Source: a virus
DNA length: 35,000 bases
Reading direction: 5' to 3' (one strand)
Virus record (IMG/VR): IMGVR_UViG_3300028837_000509
Span: 1 to 35,000 of that record
Shown here: piece by piece, positions 16,621 through 24,215 of the stretch
Position numbering within the stretch: the stretch's first letter is position 1
Layout: each line of letters opens with the position of its first letter
Notes under the pieces: generated by a model
What the model was told of the DNA's origin: nothing
What the model saw: the letters and a program-made list of their open reading frames with translations, nothing else
The model's database searches: none
Translations under genes and position numbers: made by a program

Positions 16621-16739
16621 ATAACAAAGTTTATATTTCATCGTGCATTAATTACTTTGAAAACGGATTTGCTAATCGAAACGATGGTTAATACTTAGTT
16701 AATTATCTCTTGCACGACAAAACATACACAAACCGTTAT
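16621..16739. repeat. attC-like imperfect palindrome F2
   Basis: Starts ATAACAAAGT and ends ACAAACCGTTAT like F1. The inner arms TCGTGCA and TGCACGA pair perfectly but differ from TTCGCCA/TGGCGAA of F1, so the stem is conserved by compensating changes. TTT/AAA and AT/AT steps are kept as in F1. It begins 45 nt after the terminase stop on the minus strand. Confidence 0.65.
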
Positions 16740-16783
16740 TCAAATGTAAGATAATTAAATTTAATATGCAAATATAAGTGTGA

Positions 16784-19021
16784 TTATTGTTGACCCCAGA
16801 ATACTCTTTGCTTTTTAGTGTTCCATCCGATGTGGGCATATCTAGCCCCGTCCCAACAATTATGCACAAGAACTCCGTTTGCGAGATACTCATGCGTATT
16901 TGCTACTGAAATATCATAAACCATTTTTTTCTTTGTATCTTCTCTTGCCGATACCCCAACGACAAGCATAGTCTGCACATACCCTTGCTTTGCTGTATTT
17001 GCTTGTGGTGAACTCTTCTCCGCAGTATTCGCATATTTTCGTAATGTTATCAAATCCCATAATTCTTCTGTATTTTGATTTGCATTTGTTTGAGCAAAAT
17101 CTCTGCTCAGATGTTTTTGCCTCAAACATAGAATCACATATTTCACACTTTCTTTCACCAAATGTTTTATTCCCAAAATCAAACTTTTTAGCGTGTTCTC
17201 TGTGCCATTCCCTCCCAGCTTCGCTTTTATGCCACTCCTTTGCTGCTTCAATCCCTCTTGAATGGAATTTATTCCAATATTCTGGATTGTTTTTAAACCT
17301 ATCTTTTTGATGATTTCTTTGATGAAGTGAACTTTCAATAACTTCGAGATTAGATATGTCGTTATTGAATGGATTTTCGTTTTTGTGGTGAATGTCGTGT
17401 CCGCTTGGTATTTCCCCATTATAGTACTTCCATACGACAATGTGCAGTCGTTTCGCTCCTCTTGAAAAGTATCTTTCTCCTTTATATAATTTGTAACTTT
17501 TCCCATCAAACATTTGGACAGGTATATCTTGTCCATTGACCTTAACTGTTTTATTTTTTTCCATCCCTTATCTGTTTTTATTAAATGATCGCTAGTGCAT
17601 GTTAACTTAACAGCAAAGTTACTAAAATTTATCGTATATTCAAATACCTCGCGCAATCCATTGTCAAATACTTCCAATATTGGGAAGTATCCATTGGAAG
17701 TAAGAACTAAATCACCATGTTTTAGTTTATTTATTTGCACATCCCCATTGATTGTTGATATTGATGTATTCCCAATAAAGCAGTGATTAAATTTATCTAT
17801 CGGTTGGTTTATTTGGAATCCATTTATTGTTTTTAATCTATAATTCTCCTGTTCTCTTTTAGCTTCTTTATAGTATTGATTTTTAACTATATGTATTCTC
17901 TTTTTTTTCATAGATGTTATCCAATACATTATAGATTTTGTCTTCTTTACTTTTTCTATATTAGACCATCCGATATTTTTCAATCCTTTTACAAATTCAA
18001 TTGACCCTTTATTTTCTGAAATGTGTTTATCTGAAGAATCTGCGAATGTTTTTATTTTTATATTTAATCCAGTTGCTATCGCGTGTTCGTTTATAGCCTC
18101 CGGCGTTTCCATCGGCTCGTAACTGAATAACTCAATCCATATATTACCGTCAAATGATTCGTCTTTAATATTGTCCTCTGCATACTTCACGATAACACAA
18201 GGATCAACAGTGTATCCAAAATCCATTCCGTAAATAAATCCCATCCCGTCAGGAAACCTATCTATCCATTTAACATGTTGAAATATTATACCCTCTGCTG
18301 CCGCTGCTTCACCTTCTCCGTAAACTCTCCACATGTATTCATCTGCCGTTCCTGCTGAAATATTTACAGGGTGTGGTCTGCGATCTTTCATTGGAAGATG
18401 CCTGTCTTCTGGATGAGTTGGTTCGTATCTTAATTTAGCCAATCTTTCTTTTGGAGGAAGAAACGCACAGGTCAAGAATGTTGTTTTAAGAAATTTGACG
18501 TCTGGTCTGTTTTTTATCTTGTCATAGACCCAGTGGGCTGTAAACTTCGGATTGTAATCTGCTATAAATATTCCGCTTAACCTACCCTCTAGTTGATCAA
18601 ATGCTGAGCTATTATCATCGTTCATTAACTCATTAAAATAGATAAGATCATTACGTTGCCCATGCGAAGATGAATCATCTCGTCCCTTAAAACTTATTGT
18701 ATTTCCTTCCAGTATATATTTTTGTGGATGCGACTGAACGTGATTTTTTTCATCATATATGCCAGCATCCTTTAGAATTCTAATGAAATCAGCAAGGACG
18801 GTATCTTTAGTGGCTGCATACGATTCTCTTGTTATAAGTATTCTTAACCCTTTGTTTTTGTAGTTAGTGCAATATGTGAGAATGAAAATTAGCGCATCGA
18901 AAGTTTTTCCGCTGCCAGAACTGCCTTGAAGAAGGAAATTATAACTCCCATTATTATCCCAATCAAAATTATTGTGAATAAAAGCGTAGTTTATACCTGC
19001 TCTTAATTGTTTTCCTGCCAT
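16784..19021 (-). CDS. terminase large subunit, intein-containing
   Basis: 745-aa precursor; the spliced product would be 437 aa, normal for TerL. It cuts concatemers and pumps DNA into the prohead. ATPase: Walker A GSSGSGKT at 33-40, Walker B LIYFNE around 126-131. Nuclease: motif I YGMDFGYTVDP around 264-274, motif II FADSSDKH around 326-333, motif III NHC/WDGARYA. The intein splits motif III after H413, with the downstream extein starting at C722. ATG overlaps the preceding stop (TAATG). Without splicing the nuclease active site would be broken, so packaging depends on splicing. Confidence 0.95.
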   Translation of the reverse strand: MAGKQLRAGINYAFIHNNFDWDNNGSYNFLLQGSSGSGKTFDALIFILTYCTNYKNKGLRILITRESYAATKDTVLADFIRILKDAGIYDEKNHVQSHPQKYILEGNTISFKGRDDSSSHGQRNDLIYFNELMNDDNSSAFDQLEGRLSGIFIADYNPKFTAHWVYDKIKNRPDVKFLKTTFLTCAFLPPKERLAKLRYEPTHPEDRHLPMKDRRPHPVNISAGTADEYMWRVYGEGEAAAAEGIIFQHVKWIDRFPDGMGFIYGMDFGYTVDPCVIVKYAEDNIKDESFDGNIWIELFSYEPMETPEAINEHAIATGLNIKIKTFADSSDKHISENKGSIEFVKGLKNIGWSNIEKVKKTKSIMYWITSMKKKRIHIVKNQYYKEAKREQENYRLKTINGFQINQPIDKFNHCFIGNTSISTINGDVQINKLKHGDLVLTSNGYFPILEVFDNGLREVFEYTINFSNFAVKLTCTSDHLIKTDKGWKKIKQLRSMDKIYLSKCLMGKVTNYIKEKDTFQEERNDCTLSYGSTIMGKYQADTTFTTKTKIHSITTYLISKLLKVHFIKEIIKKIGLKTIQNIGINSIQEGLKQQRSGIKAKLGGNGTENTLKSLILGIKHLVKESVKYVILCLRQKHLSRDFAQTNANQNTEELWDLITLRKYANTAEKSSPQANTAKQGYVQTMLVVGVSAREDTKKKMVYDISVANTHEYLANGVLVHNCWDGARYAHIGWNTKKQRVFWGQQ
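16859..17782 (-). mobile_element. intein in terminase nuclease motif III
   Basis: 308 residues (414-721 of the precursor). Block A is CFIGNTSISTINGD with Cys1. Block B is TCTSDHLIKTDKGW with the TxxH motif (T476, H479). Block F is VYDISVANTHEYLANG, and block G is VLVHN followed by the C+1 nucleophile. All residues needed for splicing are present. The central ~200 residues in this frame look like translated non-coding sequence, because the HNH gene occupies another frame there. Confidence 0.92.
16914..17564 (-). CDS. HNH homing endonuclease nested out of frame in the intein
   Basis: 216 aa starting MEKNKTVKVNGQDIP. An N-terminal strand region (KSYKLYKGERYFSRGAKRLH) leads into the HNH core (VVWKYYNGEIPSGHDIHHKN, then NNDISNLEVIESSLHQRNH) with H59-H60, N67/N68 and H81. 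The C-terminal half has zinc-knuckle pairs (CEIC, CSNKC, CEYC, CADYAC). It is read in the -1 frame relative to the intein and ends at TGA overlapping intein block F. A free-standing homing nuclease that would mobilise the intein is the natural reading. It starts at ATG 17564, or by -1 slippage on the adjacent A7. Confidence 0.88.
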   Translation of the reverse strand: MEKNKTVKVNGQDIPVQMFDGKSYKLYKGERYFSRGAKRLHIVVWKYYNGEIPSGHDIHHKNENPFNNDISNLEVIESSLHQRNHQKDRFKNNPEYWNKFHSRGIEAAKEWHKSEAGREWHREHAKKFDFGNKTFGERKCEICDSMFEAKTSEQRFCSNKCKSKYRRIMGFDNITKICEYCGEEFTTSKYSKARVCADYACRWGIGKRRYKEKNGL

Positions 19022-19596
19022 TATCTTTTTGATTTAATGTCTATGATTTTAAATAATTCTTTTTCTTCTATTGATGGCTTTATTATTTTTACTATATTAT
19101 TAAGCATAATCTCACCATTCCAGGAAGATGCATTAACCATCTGTTCTTCGCTATCGCTGTTTTCGTCTAGCCAGAAATCAACCATTGAGCTATATTTTAA
19201 TTTATACCTATGATACCTGTATCTCAATAAGCAATAACTACCGTCAGAATATATAACCTTATATATTTTATCTTTTTTAAGCTTAAATACTTGAGTCTGA
19301 ATTTTCTCTTTCAATTCGACTGCACCTAGCCTTACTAATAAATGACTAATTTCTTTAGCCTTCTCTGAATACATTGATTTTATGTGCAATAATGATTCTT
19401 CGTTCGATGCTATTACTGTTTTGTAATATAATTCAGATACCATTCCTTTTGCCTTGTTGTTGCTGTATTCGCTTTCACAATCAGATGTAAGTGAAGCAAG
19501 ATCATCTGACCCATCCCTATTATCCATTCTGATTTTTATTTTAAATTCTTTTTTCATAGTATTCGCTATTCTATTTTTCATTGTCCTTGATATCAA
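19021..19596 (-). CDS. unknown packaging-operon protein
   Basis: 191 aa. Stop overlaps the TerL start (TAATG), so the two are coupled. Basic N-terminus, middle region with KDKIYKVIYSDGSYCLLRYR, no membrane segment. In-frame ATGs at codons 6 and 15 are alternative starts. Location suggests a DNA-packaging accessory factor, but I recognise no family. Confidence 0.65.
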   Translation of the reverse strand: MISRTMKNRIANTMKKEFKIKIRMDNRDGSDDLASLTSDCESEYSNNKAKGMVSELYYKTVIASNEESLLHIKSMYSEKAKEISHLLVRLGAVELKEKIQTQVFKLKKDKIYKVIYSDGSYCLLRYRYHRYKLKYSSMVDFWLDENSDSEEQMVNASSWNGEIMLNNIVKIIKPSIEEKELFKIIDIKSKR

Positions 19597-19921
19597 TATC
19601 TTTGCATTTTTGGCAAATATTTATATCATATAATCCTTCCAAATTTACAATTACATCTTCATTCCCATTTGATGTAGTTATCTGCTCATTTACTTCTATT
19701 GCTTTCGTTAGTAATTTTATCTTTTCGAGTAAGTCTCTTTTTGATTTATTGTCGCTATTGCGGTTTGAATATTGTAAGGTTAAGTCTAATAACGTTGACT
19801 TTGAATCGCTTTTTAATTGCTGTGTGTCTACAAATCTAGCCGTAGCAGTCTTATTATTCCCAAAATCCTCTTTGAATCTCATCTGTATTTCTCCGTTTTT
19901 CAATTGGTAAAACTCCCTCAT
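19571..19921 (-). CDS. unknown packaging-operon protein, start uncertain
   Basis: 116 aa from ATG 19921; overlaps the next gene by 26 nt. It contains a CQKC pair near the C-terminus and a helical centre. The open frame continues upstream to the stop of the preceding gene, and the upstream codons (TIKLNEDQINAVVDW) look like coding. Only ATA is available there, so the real N-terminus may use a non-standard start or arise by readthrough. Confidence 0.65.
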   Translation of the reverse strand: MREFYQLKNGEIQMRFKEDFGNNKTATARFVDTQQLKSDSKSTLLDLTLQYSNRNSDNKSKRDLLEKIKLLTKAIEVNEQITTSNGNEDVIVNLEGLYDINICQKCKDIDIKDNEK

Positions 19922-19966
19922 CCAATCTACTACTGCGTTTATTTGATCTTCGTTTAGCTTTATAGT

Positions 19967-20167
19967 TTAAATGTCTTTTTGTTGTACGTCCCTCTCTATC
20001 ATTTGCTCCAAAGCCAAAAACACTCCAAAACATTCATCTGGATGTAATTCAAGTTCAATACTTGCCTCCAAGATAGATTCAACTATCTTATTGATGGTCT
20101 TCTTTTTCATTCCGTTCTCTTTTGCTTTAGACCGGAAAGATTTTACTGCTTTTTTAGTTTTGTTCAT
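19967..20167 (-). CDS. small basic protein
   Basis: 66 aa starting MNKTKKAVKSFRSKAKENG; basic N-terminus, helical C-terminus (NKIVESILEASIELELHPDE). Preceded by GAAATAAAAACAA, the A-rich leader typical here. Function unknown; could be a small nucleic-acid-binding protein. Confidence 0.65.
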   Translation of the reverse strand: MNKTKKAVKSFRSKAKENGMKKKTINKIVESILEASIELELHPDECFGVFLALEQMIERDVQQKDI

Positions 20168-20207
20168 TTGTTTTTATTTCCATGTTGGCACAATAAAAAA
20201 TAAAAGC

Positions 20208-20406
20208 CTACTCCACGTATTCAAATTGGTCTGGCTTATCTTCACTTGTCCCTTTATCAATATAAATTGTTATCACTCCATCTTTTCCAGTTCCTTGCAT
20301 AGCCTCAAAATTATCTGATGCAAATTGTACTGTTAAATCATCGCAGTTTTCAAATACTGTTCCTGCTGGTATAACCCAGTCTTTTTTTTAAAATAATTTT
20401 ACCCAT
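20208..20406 (-). pseudogene. small gene interrupted at an A8 run
   Basis: ATG at 20406 opens MGKIILKK, then an A8 run (20382-20389) shifts the frame to an early stop. Removing one A joins it to a convincing frame (DWVIPAGTVFENCDDLTVQF, ending DQFEYVE) that stops at 20208, giving a 65-aa protein. It may be a mutated gene, a sequencing error in the homopolymer, or expressed through slippage. Confidence 0.6.
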
Positions 20407-20429
20407 CGCTTTTTTATTTTTTACAGATA

Positions 20430-20556
20430 CCTAACAATAAATAAAATAATAGGCAGTCTGTGGTTTATAATTAATTTTAATTCTATTTTCAATCTTTGCG
20501 GTTAATCTAAGTTTTTTCAGCGTTGTTTTGCCTACTATTCTTATTCAAACCAGTTT
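20430..20556. repeat. attC-like imperfect palindrome G
   Basis: The left part CCTAACAATAAATAAA is identical over 16 nt to the left part of element B at 32205-32220. Arms AATAA/TTATT, ATA/TAT and TAGGCA/TGCCTA pair with single mismatches between steps. Read on the minus strand the element ends GTTAGGT, matching the integron core GTTRRRY, just before the frameshifted small gene. Confidence 0.6.
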
Positions 20557-20581
20557 CCATACGATATCCGTCATGGAAAGC

Positions 20582-21034
20582 TTACCCATTCTCCCTGAAC
20601 CATTCTCTAGCTTCGTCCAATTCCAAAAAGTCATCAAGTTTATTGGCAACTTCCTCGGCGGTGAACTGGTTACTTTGTACTGTATTATCGTTGTCATATC
20701 CGATTAAATCACGCATCCATTTAGCTCCTTTTTCAAATCCTTGTTGTTCATATAGTGATTCCGGGTCTATCCCAAGTTCAACACAATAATTGACTTCCTT
20801 TTCTGCCCGCTTCTCAATTTCATTGTCAGAAGGCAATGAAACGGTAACGATAGGTAATGCTGCGTTCTTGTGTGAAAGCTTTTCCAGCCCACCGTTATCT
20901 ACAAACAGTATAGCATCTTTTGCAATTTCTTCAAACTCTTCCGTTGTTACACCTATTTTTAAATCTTTGTGTAGTCGTTCCATTTCTTTATTGTGTTCTA
21001 TAATCATTTCTGCTGTAATTTTGTAAAGTTTCAT
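20582..21034 (-). CDS. unknown acidic protein
   Basis: 150 aa from ATG 21034 (MKLYKITAEMIIEHNKE), chosen because an A-rich leader (AAAAACAAAAAT) precedes it; the frame is open 15 codons further. Helical and acidic. Contains ELGIDPESLYEQQGFEKGAK and ends WFRENG. No motif recognised. Followed by attC-like element G. Confidence 0.7.
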   Translation of the reverse strand: MKLYKITAEMIIEHNKEMERLHKDLKIGVTTEEFEEIAKDAILFVDNGGLEKLSHKNAALPIVTVSLPSDNEIEKRAEKEVNYCVELGIDPESLYEQQGFEKGAKWMRDLIGYDNDNTVQSNQFTAEEVANKLDDFLELDEAREWFRENG

Positions 21035-21098
21035 ATTTTTGTTTTTTTTTGCCTTGGCTATTTTGTCATATTTACTCATATAATAATTTCATCTGGCA

Positions 21099-21245
21099 TC
21101 AATGCACAATAAACCACATTACACTTGCTGCTACGATAAATACAGCACCAATACAGCACCAATACCAATTGTCGTCTATGTATCCTTTTATTGTGAAGAA
21201 TCCAGCAAGGACTGTAAAAATTATCATTAGCCAAAAGTTACTCAT
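21099..21245 (-). CDS. small two-helix membrane protein
   Basis: 48 aa, MSNFWLMIIFTVLAGFFTIK then GYIDDNWYW and a second hydrophobic segment (CCIGAVFIVAASVMWFIV). Two transmembrane helices joined by a short acidic turn. Starts 3 nt after the upstream gene stops. A holin-like role is possible from shape alone but there is no lysin beside it. Confidence 0.55.
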   Translation of the reverse strand: MSNFWLMIIFTVLAGFFTIKGYIDDNWYWCCIGAVFIVAASVMWFIVH

Positions 21246-21248
21246 GGT

Positions 21249-21584
21249 TTATTTTAAACGCCATTTCTTGCTAATGTTATTAAACCTAATGTCCAAATGC
21301 CTTGGGTCTTGCTTATTGTACATGTGAGTGAGTGATGCGTTTATACAATCTAACATAATTTGATTAACGTCTTCTGTAGAATATGTCGGCATAACCTCGG
21401 TGATAGTGGTGTTGCTATTTATCGTAGCGTCAAACTCTCCCTTAGTAAGTTCCAATATGCGTGTAGCATCGTGGTCTATAAAATCGAGAATTGAGTAGTA
21501 TCCAAACTTACTCTGGATTCTATCTATCCTTATCTTTATTCTTTTTGCGAATAACACAACCATTTCAATATCGTCTTTTCCCAT
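21249..21584 (-). CDS. unknown helical protein
   Basis: 111 aa from ATG 21584 (MGKDDIEMVVLFAKRIK); the 27 codons upstream in the same frame are Cys-rich and unlike coding, so they were dropped. Contains DFIDHDATRILELTKGEFDA and ends NNISKKWRLK. A possible -7 box (TATTTTTG on the minus strand, 21614-21621) lies 30 nt upstream. Function unknown. Confidence 0.65.
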   Translation of the reverse strand: MGKDDIEMVVLFAKRIKIRIDRIQSKFGYYSILDFIDHDATRILELTKGEFDATINSNTTITEVMPTYSTEDVNQIMLDCINASLTHMYNKQDPRHLDIRFNNISKKWRLK

Positions 21585-21753
21585 ATCTTTATTTATACCG
21601 CAATATACAAAACCAAAAATACACTCACAATAATTCAAACATGCTAAACAACACCAACGCCCCAAAAATAACCACTACAGCCGAAGGCTCGATTTTTTTT
21701 TCAGCATTTCACCAAATCCGCCATAGAGCCTCAAATTTTTCAGGGGAGAATTT

Positions 21754-22101
21754 TCAAAGTGCAGAATCGTCAACCTTTAGGTATTTGTGGCACATCCCAA
21801 CCATCCACCCCAAAAAGTAACATTGAGGCTCATCATTCTCGATTTCAAGCATTATTCCACGATCTTCAAATATCAAAGCAAGCAAATGTAAACACTCGTG
21901 GGCAATCATCCTACTATTACAATCCATCGTGAATCCAATAAAATACTTCGAATAACCACCCTTGTCGTGATCCCTGAAAGAACATGCCTCAAAACCATGC
22001 ATGTCCATTAATCCATGACTCTTTTGAATCTCTTTCAAATCCTCAACTTGATAAATCGTTAAATCACCAAAGTAGATCGGAATCTTCATTGTTTTCTTCA
22101 T
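21754..22101 (-). CDS. zincin-like protein with HExxH motif
   Basis: 115 aa from MKKTMKIPIYFGD. Residues 68-72 are HECLH, an HExxH zinc-protease signature in the helix MIAHECLHLLALIFEDRG, followed by E91 in NDEPQCYFLGWMVG that could be the third ligand. Similar short HExxH proteins are common in phages and most have no known substrate. It could be a peptidase or a metal-binding structural protein. The frame is open 6 codons upstream. Confidence 0.7.
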   Translation of the reverse strand: MKKTMKIPIYFGDLTIYQVEDLKEIQKSHGLMDMHGFEACSFRDHDKGGYSKYFIGFTMDCNSRMIAHECLHLLALIFEDRGIMLEIENDEPQCYFLGWMVGMCHKYLKVDDSAL

Positions 22102-22150
22102 GCAGTAAATATAAACCATTTTAAGGTCACTTCAAAGCCCATTTAAGCCA

Positions 22151-22423
22151 TTATAGACTAAATCTATACAATCGTAAGTTCTGATTATTCTCTGGATTAG
22201 GAATAAATACACACGCCACTAGCCTATGAATCATAAAATAGGACATGTCTCCATTTTTACACAGCGTAACCCATAAATAACCACCCTTACCCGTTTTGGT
22301 TGCCAGTATTCTCTCTTTGATAGTTCTGCCTCCAAATGTACGATACATACTTTTAACTCGCCCAATACTACTTATCTGGTAATAACCAGCAAATCCATCA
22401 ATATCATTCCAAATTTCACTCAT
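22151..22423 (-). pseudogene. truncated NUMOD4-type homing endonuclease
   Basis: 90 aa. SEIWNDIDGFAGYYQISSIG and RVKS, KERIL, GGYLWVTLCKNG, IHRLVACVFIPNPE match the NUMOD4 module that precedes an HNH core in phage homing nucleases. After NPEN the expected HNH core (NHxxGxxxNN) is absent and the frame ends in 12 unrelated residues. This is a remnant, or a NUMOD4-only protein. It shows that a second homing-type gene has entered the packaging region. Confidence 0.75.
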
Positions 22424-23146
22424 TGTACTTTTTATTAAACTATACTGAAAGAAATCGGGAAACGGTCAGTACTTCCGCTTTCATCTGGACATGACCCCAG
22501 ACTATCCCTATACAAATATAAGCATTTTCCATCAAAAAACCATAGAAACTAAAAAATGGGTAGGATTATTTCAGTGATGGTATTGATCGTTATAGCCTTG
22601 CCGTTCTAGGTGTATAGGGGGTCTATTTGTAGCCAGTATCTTATTTCTAGTGTGCATGCCTTCTTGATATGCTATTATGGATAGACAGCAAACCATTAAT
22701 ATCAAACTGTAAGAGATACCCCCTTATTTATTTGAAAATCAACACTTTGTCTTATAATTGTTATTCTGTTAAATAGGATTATGCTCCAGTGTACCAACCG
22801 ATCAATTAAGAATAACATATTTAATTCTATTGGCTTGTTATGTGGTCAGGATTAATAGACATACTCAATTTACCAACCCTGTTCACTTTATACCTAAATA
22901 CGCCTAATACGCTGCAACATAGTGATTAAGAGACTGCCACAAAGTCCTTAACAATAAATTATATTTGATTTACTTACGATTTCGCACACGCTTAGTTATC
23001 AGGTAGTTAGTCAGGGTATTGCACGGGGTGGATACAACCAGAAACCGGCATATTCTGGATGTTGGTATAAATCTAACATTTATCATACTGTTTATATTAT
23101 AGACTGAAAATAACTAAAAGTTATGTGCCTATGTGTCAGGAACTAA
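22424..23146. other. 720-bp region without a credible gene
   Basis: No frame longer than about 20 codons with coding texture on either strand. The minus strand has a TATATTTG -7-like box (22513-22520) that could serve the NUMOD4 remnant. The rest may be decayed endonuclease sequence or a regulatory spacer. No tRNA-like fold was seen. Confidence 0.5.
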
Positions 23147-23179
23147 ACAAAAAAACCCGCCTAACTTAATAAACGGGTT
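23147..23179 (-). terminator. Rho-independent terminator after small terminase
   Basis: On the minus strand AACCCG, a 14-nt loop and CGGGTT are followed directly by a T run (CGGGTTTTTTTG), about 25 nt after the terS stop. This separates terS transcription from the genes leading to TerL. Confidence 0.8.
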
Positions 23180-23203
23180 CAAAACAAAAACTACAAAACT
23201 AAA

Positions 23204-23878
23204 TCAACTTACATTCTTTTTAACTTCCATACCTGATCTATCAGTAACCTCCTCGATTACATTAGCATCCTCTATGTGCTCCAAGCTCATTCCCTCAGGT
23301 AATTCAACTTTAACGCCTGTAAGCCTGTTTATCTCTTTGCCACCACTTGTTATATCCTGCTTATCAGTAAGCCCCAGTTTACGGGCTACGATGTTGGCAT
23401 TATAGACTCCAACGGTCGCGCCTTCGTACTGTTGCTGAAAAATAATTTGCTCTATACGTGTGCAAATGTGAAAAAAATCTATTTCGTTTTGGGCTTCAAT
23501 TATCCCTATTTCATTGGTGTTTGAGATATTATTTTCATTTGTTTCGTGTTCCTGCAGATGTTTCCCTTTTTTTTGTTTATAGTTATTAAATGAATGAACT
23601 GTAATACCTATATAGTTGCACATAGCTTCCTTGCTGAAAGGTAGTAACATTTTTCTTGATACTTCTATTCCATCTTTTCCAACCCATTCTTGTTTATCCC
23701 ATGTACGTTTGAAAGCATACTCGAAATATTCTTGTGCTAAATTCCATAATTCAGAAGGGTGACTAAATAATGGCTTTCTTCCTGAGCTTTCTCTGAGCTT
23801 CCAGAAGTTATTTCCTTTTAAGTAGGTGTGGTCTCCTCTATTGCCTTGGGTTTTATGTTTTTGTTTTGGTTGTTTCAT
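23204..23878 (-). CDS. terminase small subunit
   Basis: 224 aa from ATG 23878 (MKQPKQKHKTQGNRGDH). Residues 25-60 (FWKLRESSGRKPLFSHPSEL then AQEYFEYAF), 80-105 (PFSKEAMCNYIGITVHSFNN, an HTH-like helix pair) and 139-174 (CTRIEQIIFQQQYEGATVGV then NANIVARKLGLTDKQ) match the DNA-packaging small terminase of Bacteroidetes phages. It recognises the packaging site and loads TerL. The frame is open to 23983, but that part overlaps a real upstream gene, so the ATG in the ATGA/TAATG overlap was chosen. It lies 4 kb from TerL. Confidence 0.85.
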   Translation of the reverse strand: MKQPKQKHKTQGNRGDHTYLKGNNFWKLRESSGRKPLFSHPSELWNLAQEYFEYAFKRTWDKQEWVGKDGIEVSRKMLLPFSKEAMCNYIGITVHSFNNYKQKKGKHLQEHETNENNISNTNEIGIIEAQNEIDFFHICTRIEQIIFQQQYEGATVGVYNANIVARKLGLTDKQDITSGGKEINRLTGVKVELPEGMSLEHIEDANVIEEVTDRSGMEVKKNVS

Positions 23879-24030
23879 TATTCTTTCAAGTCTGATTCTT
23901 TTATCCCTAGTTTCTTGTGTAGTTCCTTTACTTTTGCTTTTAATCCTTCCAACTCTTTTCTGTAATCTTCTTTTTGTTTCCAACTAACTGAGCTTATCAG
24001 GCTATTTGTTATATTTTGGTTTGAATTCAT
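23878..24030 (-). CDS. small coiled-coil protein coupled to small terminase
   Basis: 50 aa: MNSNQNITNSLISSVSWKQK, then a charged helix (EDYRKELEGLKAKVKELHKK) ending SDLKE. Its stop overlaps the terS start (TAATG), indicating coupled translation. Could be a packaging accessory factor; family unknown. Confidence 0.65.
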   Translation of the reverse strand: MNSNQNITNSLISSVSWKQKEDYRKELEGLKAKVKELHKKLGIKESDLKE

Positions 24031-24215
24031 TTAGTTTAGTATTGTTTCAAAATATAATTCATTTATTGAGAATGTTGACAGTTTATACAATATAGCTTTG
24101 TTGTATAGTTCTATTCGCGCCGGGAAGCTTTTGATTTGGAAAGCTCCTGACTTTGTTATCTGAAAGTCCTTAAAATTACCCTGTTTATATGTTTTCCCTT
24201 TATTTCTCACCTATA

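Noticed and set aside
16699-16893. Minus-strand 64-codon frame over the TerL 3' end and element F2
   Set aside because: Overlaps the TerL C-terminus out of frame and runs into the palindrome; text is not protein-like.
16990-17310. Plus-strand open frame opposite the HNH gene
   Set aside because: Antisense shadow; no leader or motif. The two minus-strand frames explain the region.
20523-21026. Plus-strand frames between 20523 and 21026
   Set aside because: Antisense to the 150-aa minus gene; Ser/Leu-rich shadow text.
21676-21702. AGCC-GAA-GGCT hairpin followed by T9 (plus-strand terminator)
   Set aside because: The stem is only 4 bp and no plus-strand gene lies upstream; not called.
23879-23983. 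N-terminal extension of terS to 23983
   Set aside because: The stretch is the out-of-frame copy of the 50-aa gene, whose frame has better coding texture and a TAATG junction with terS.
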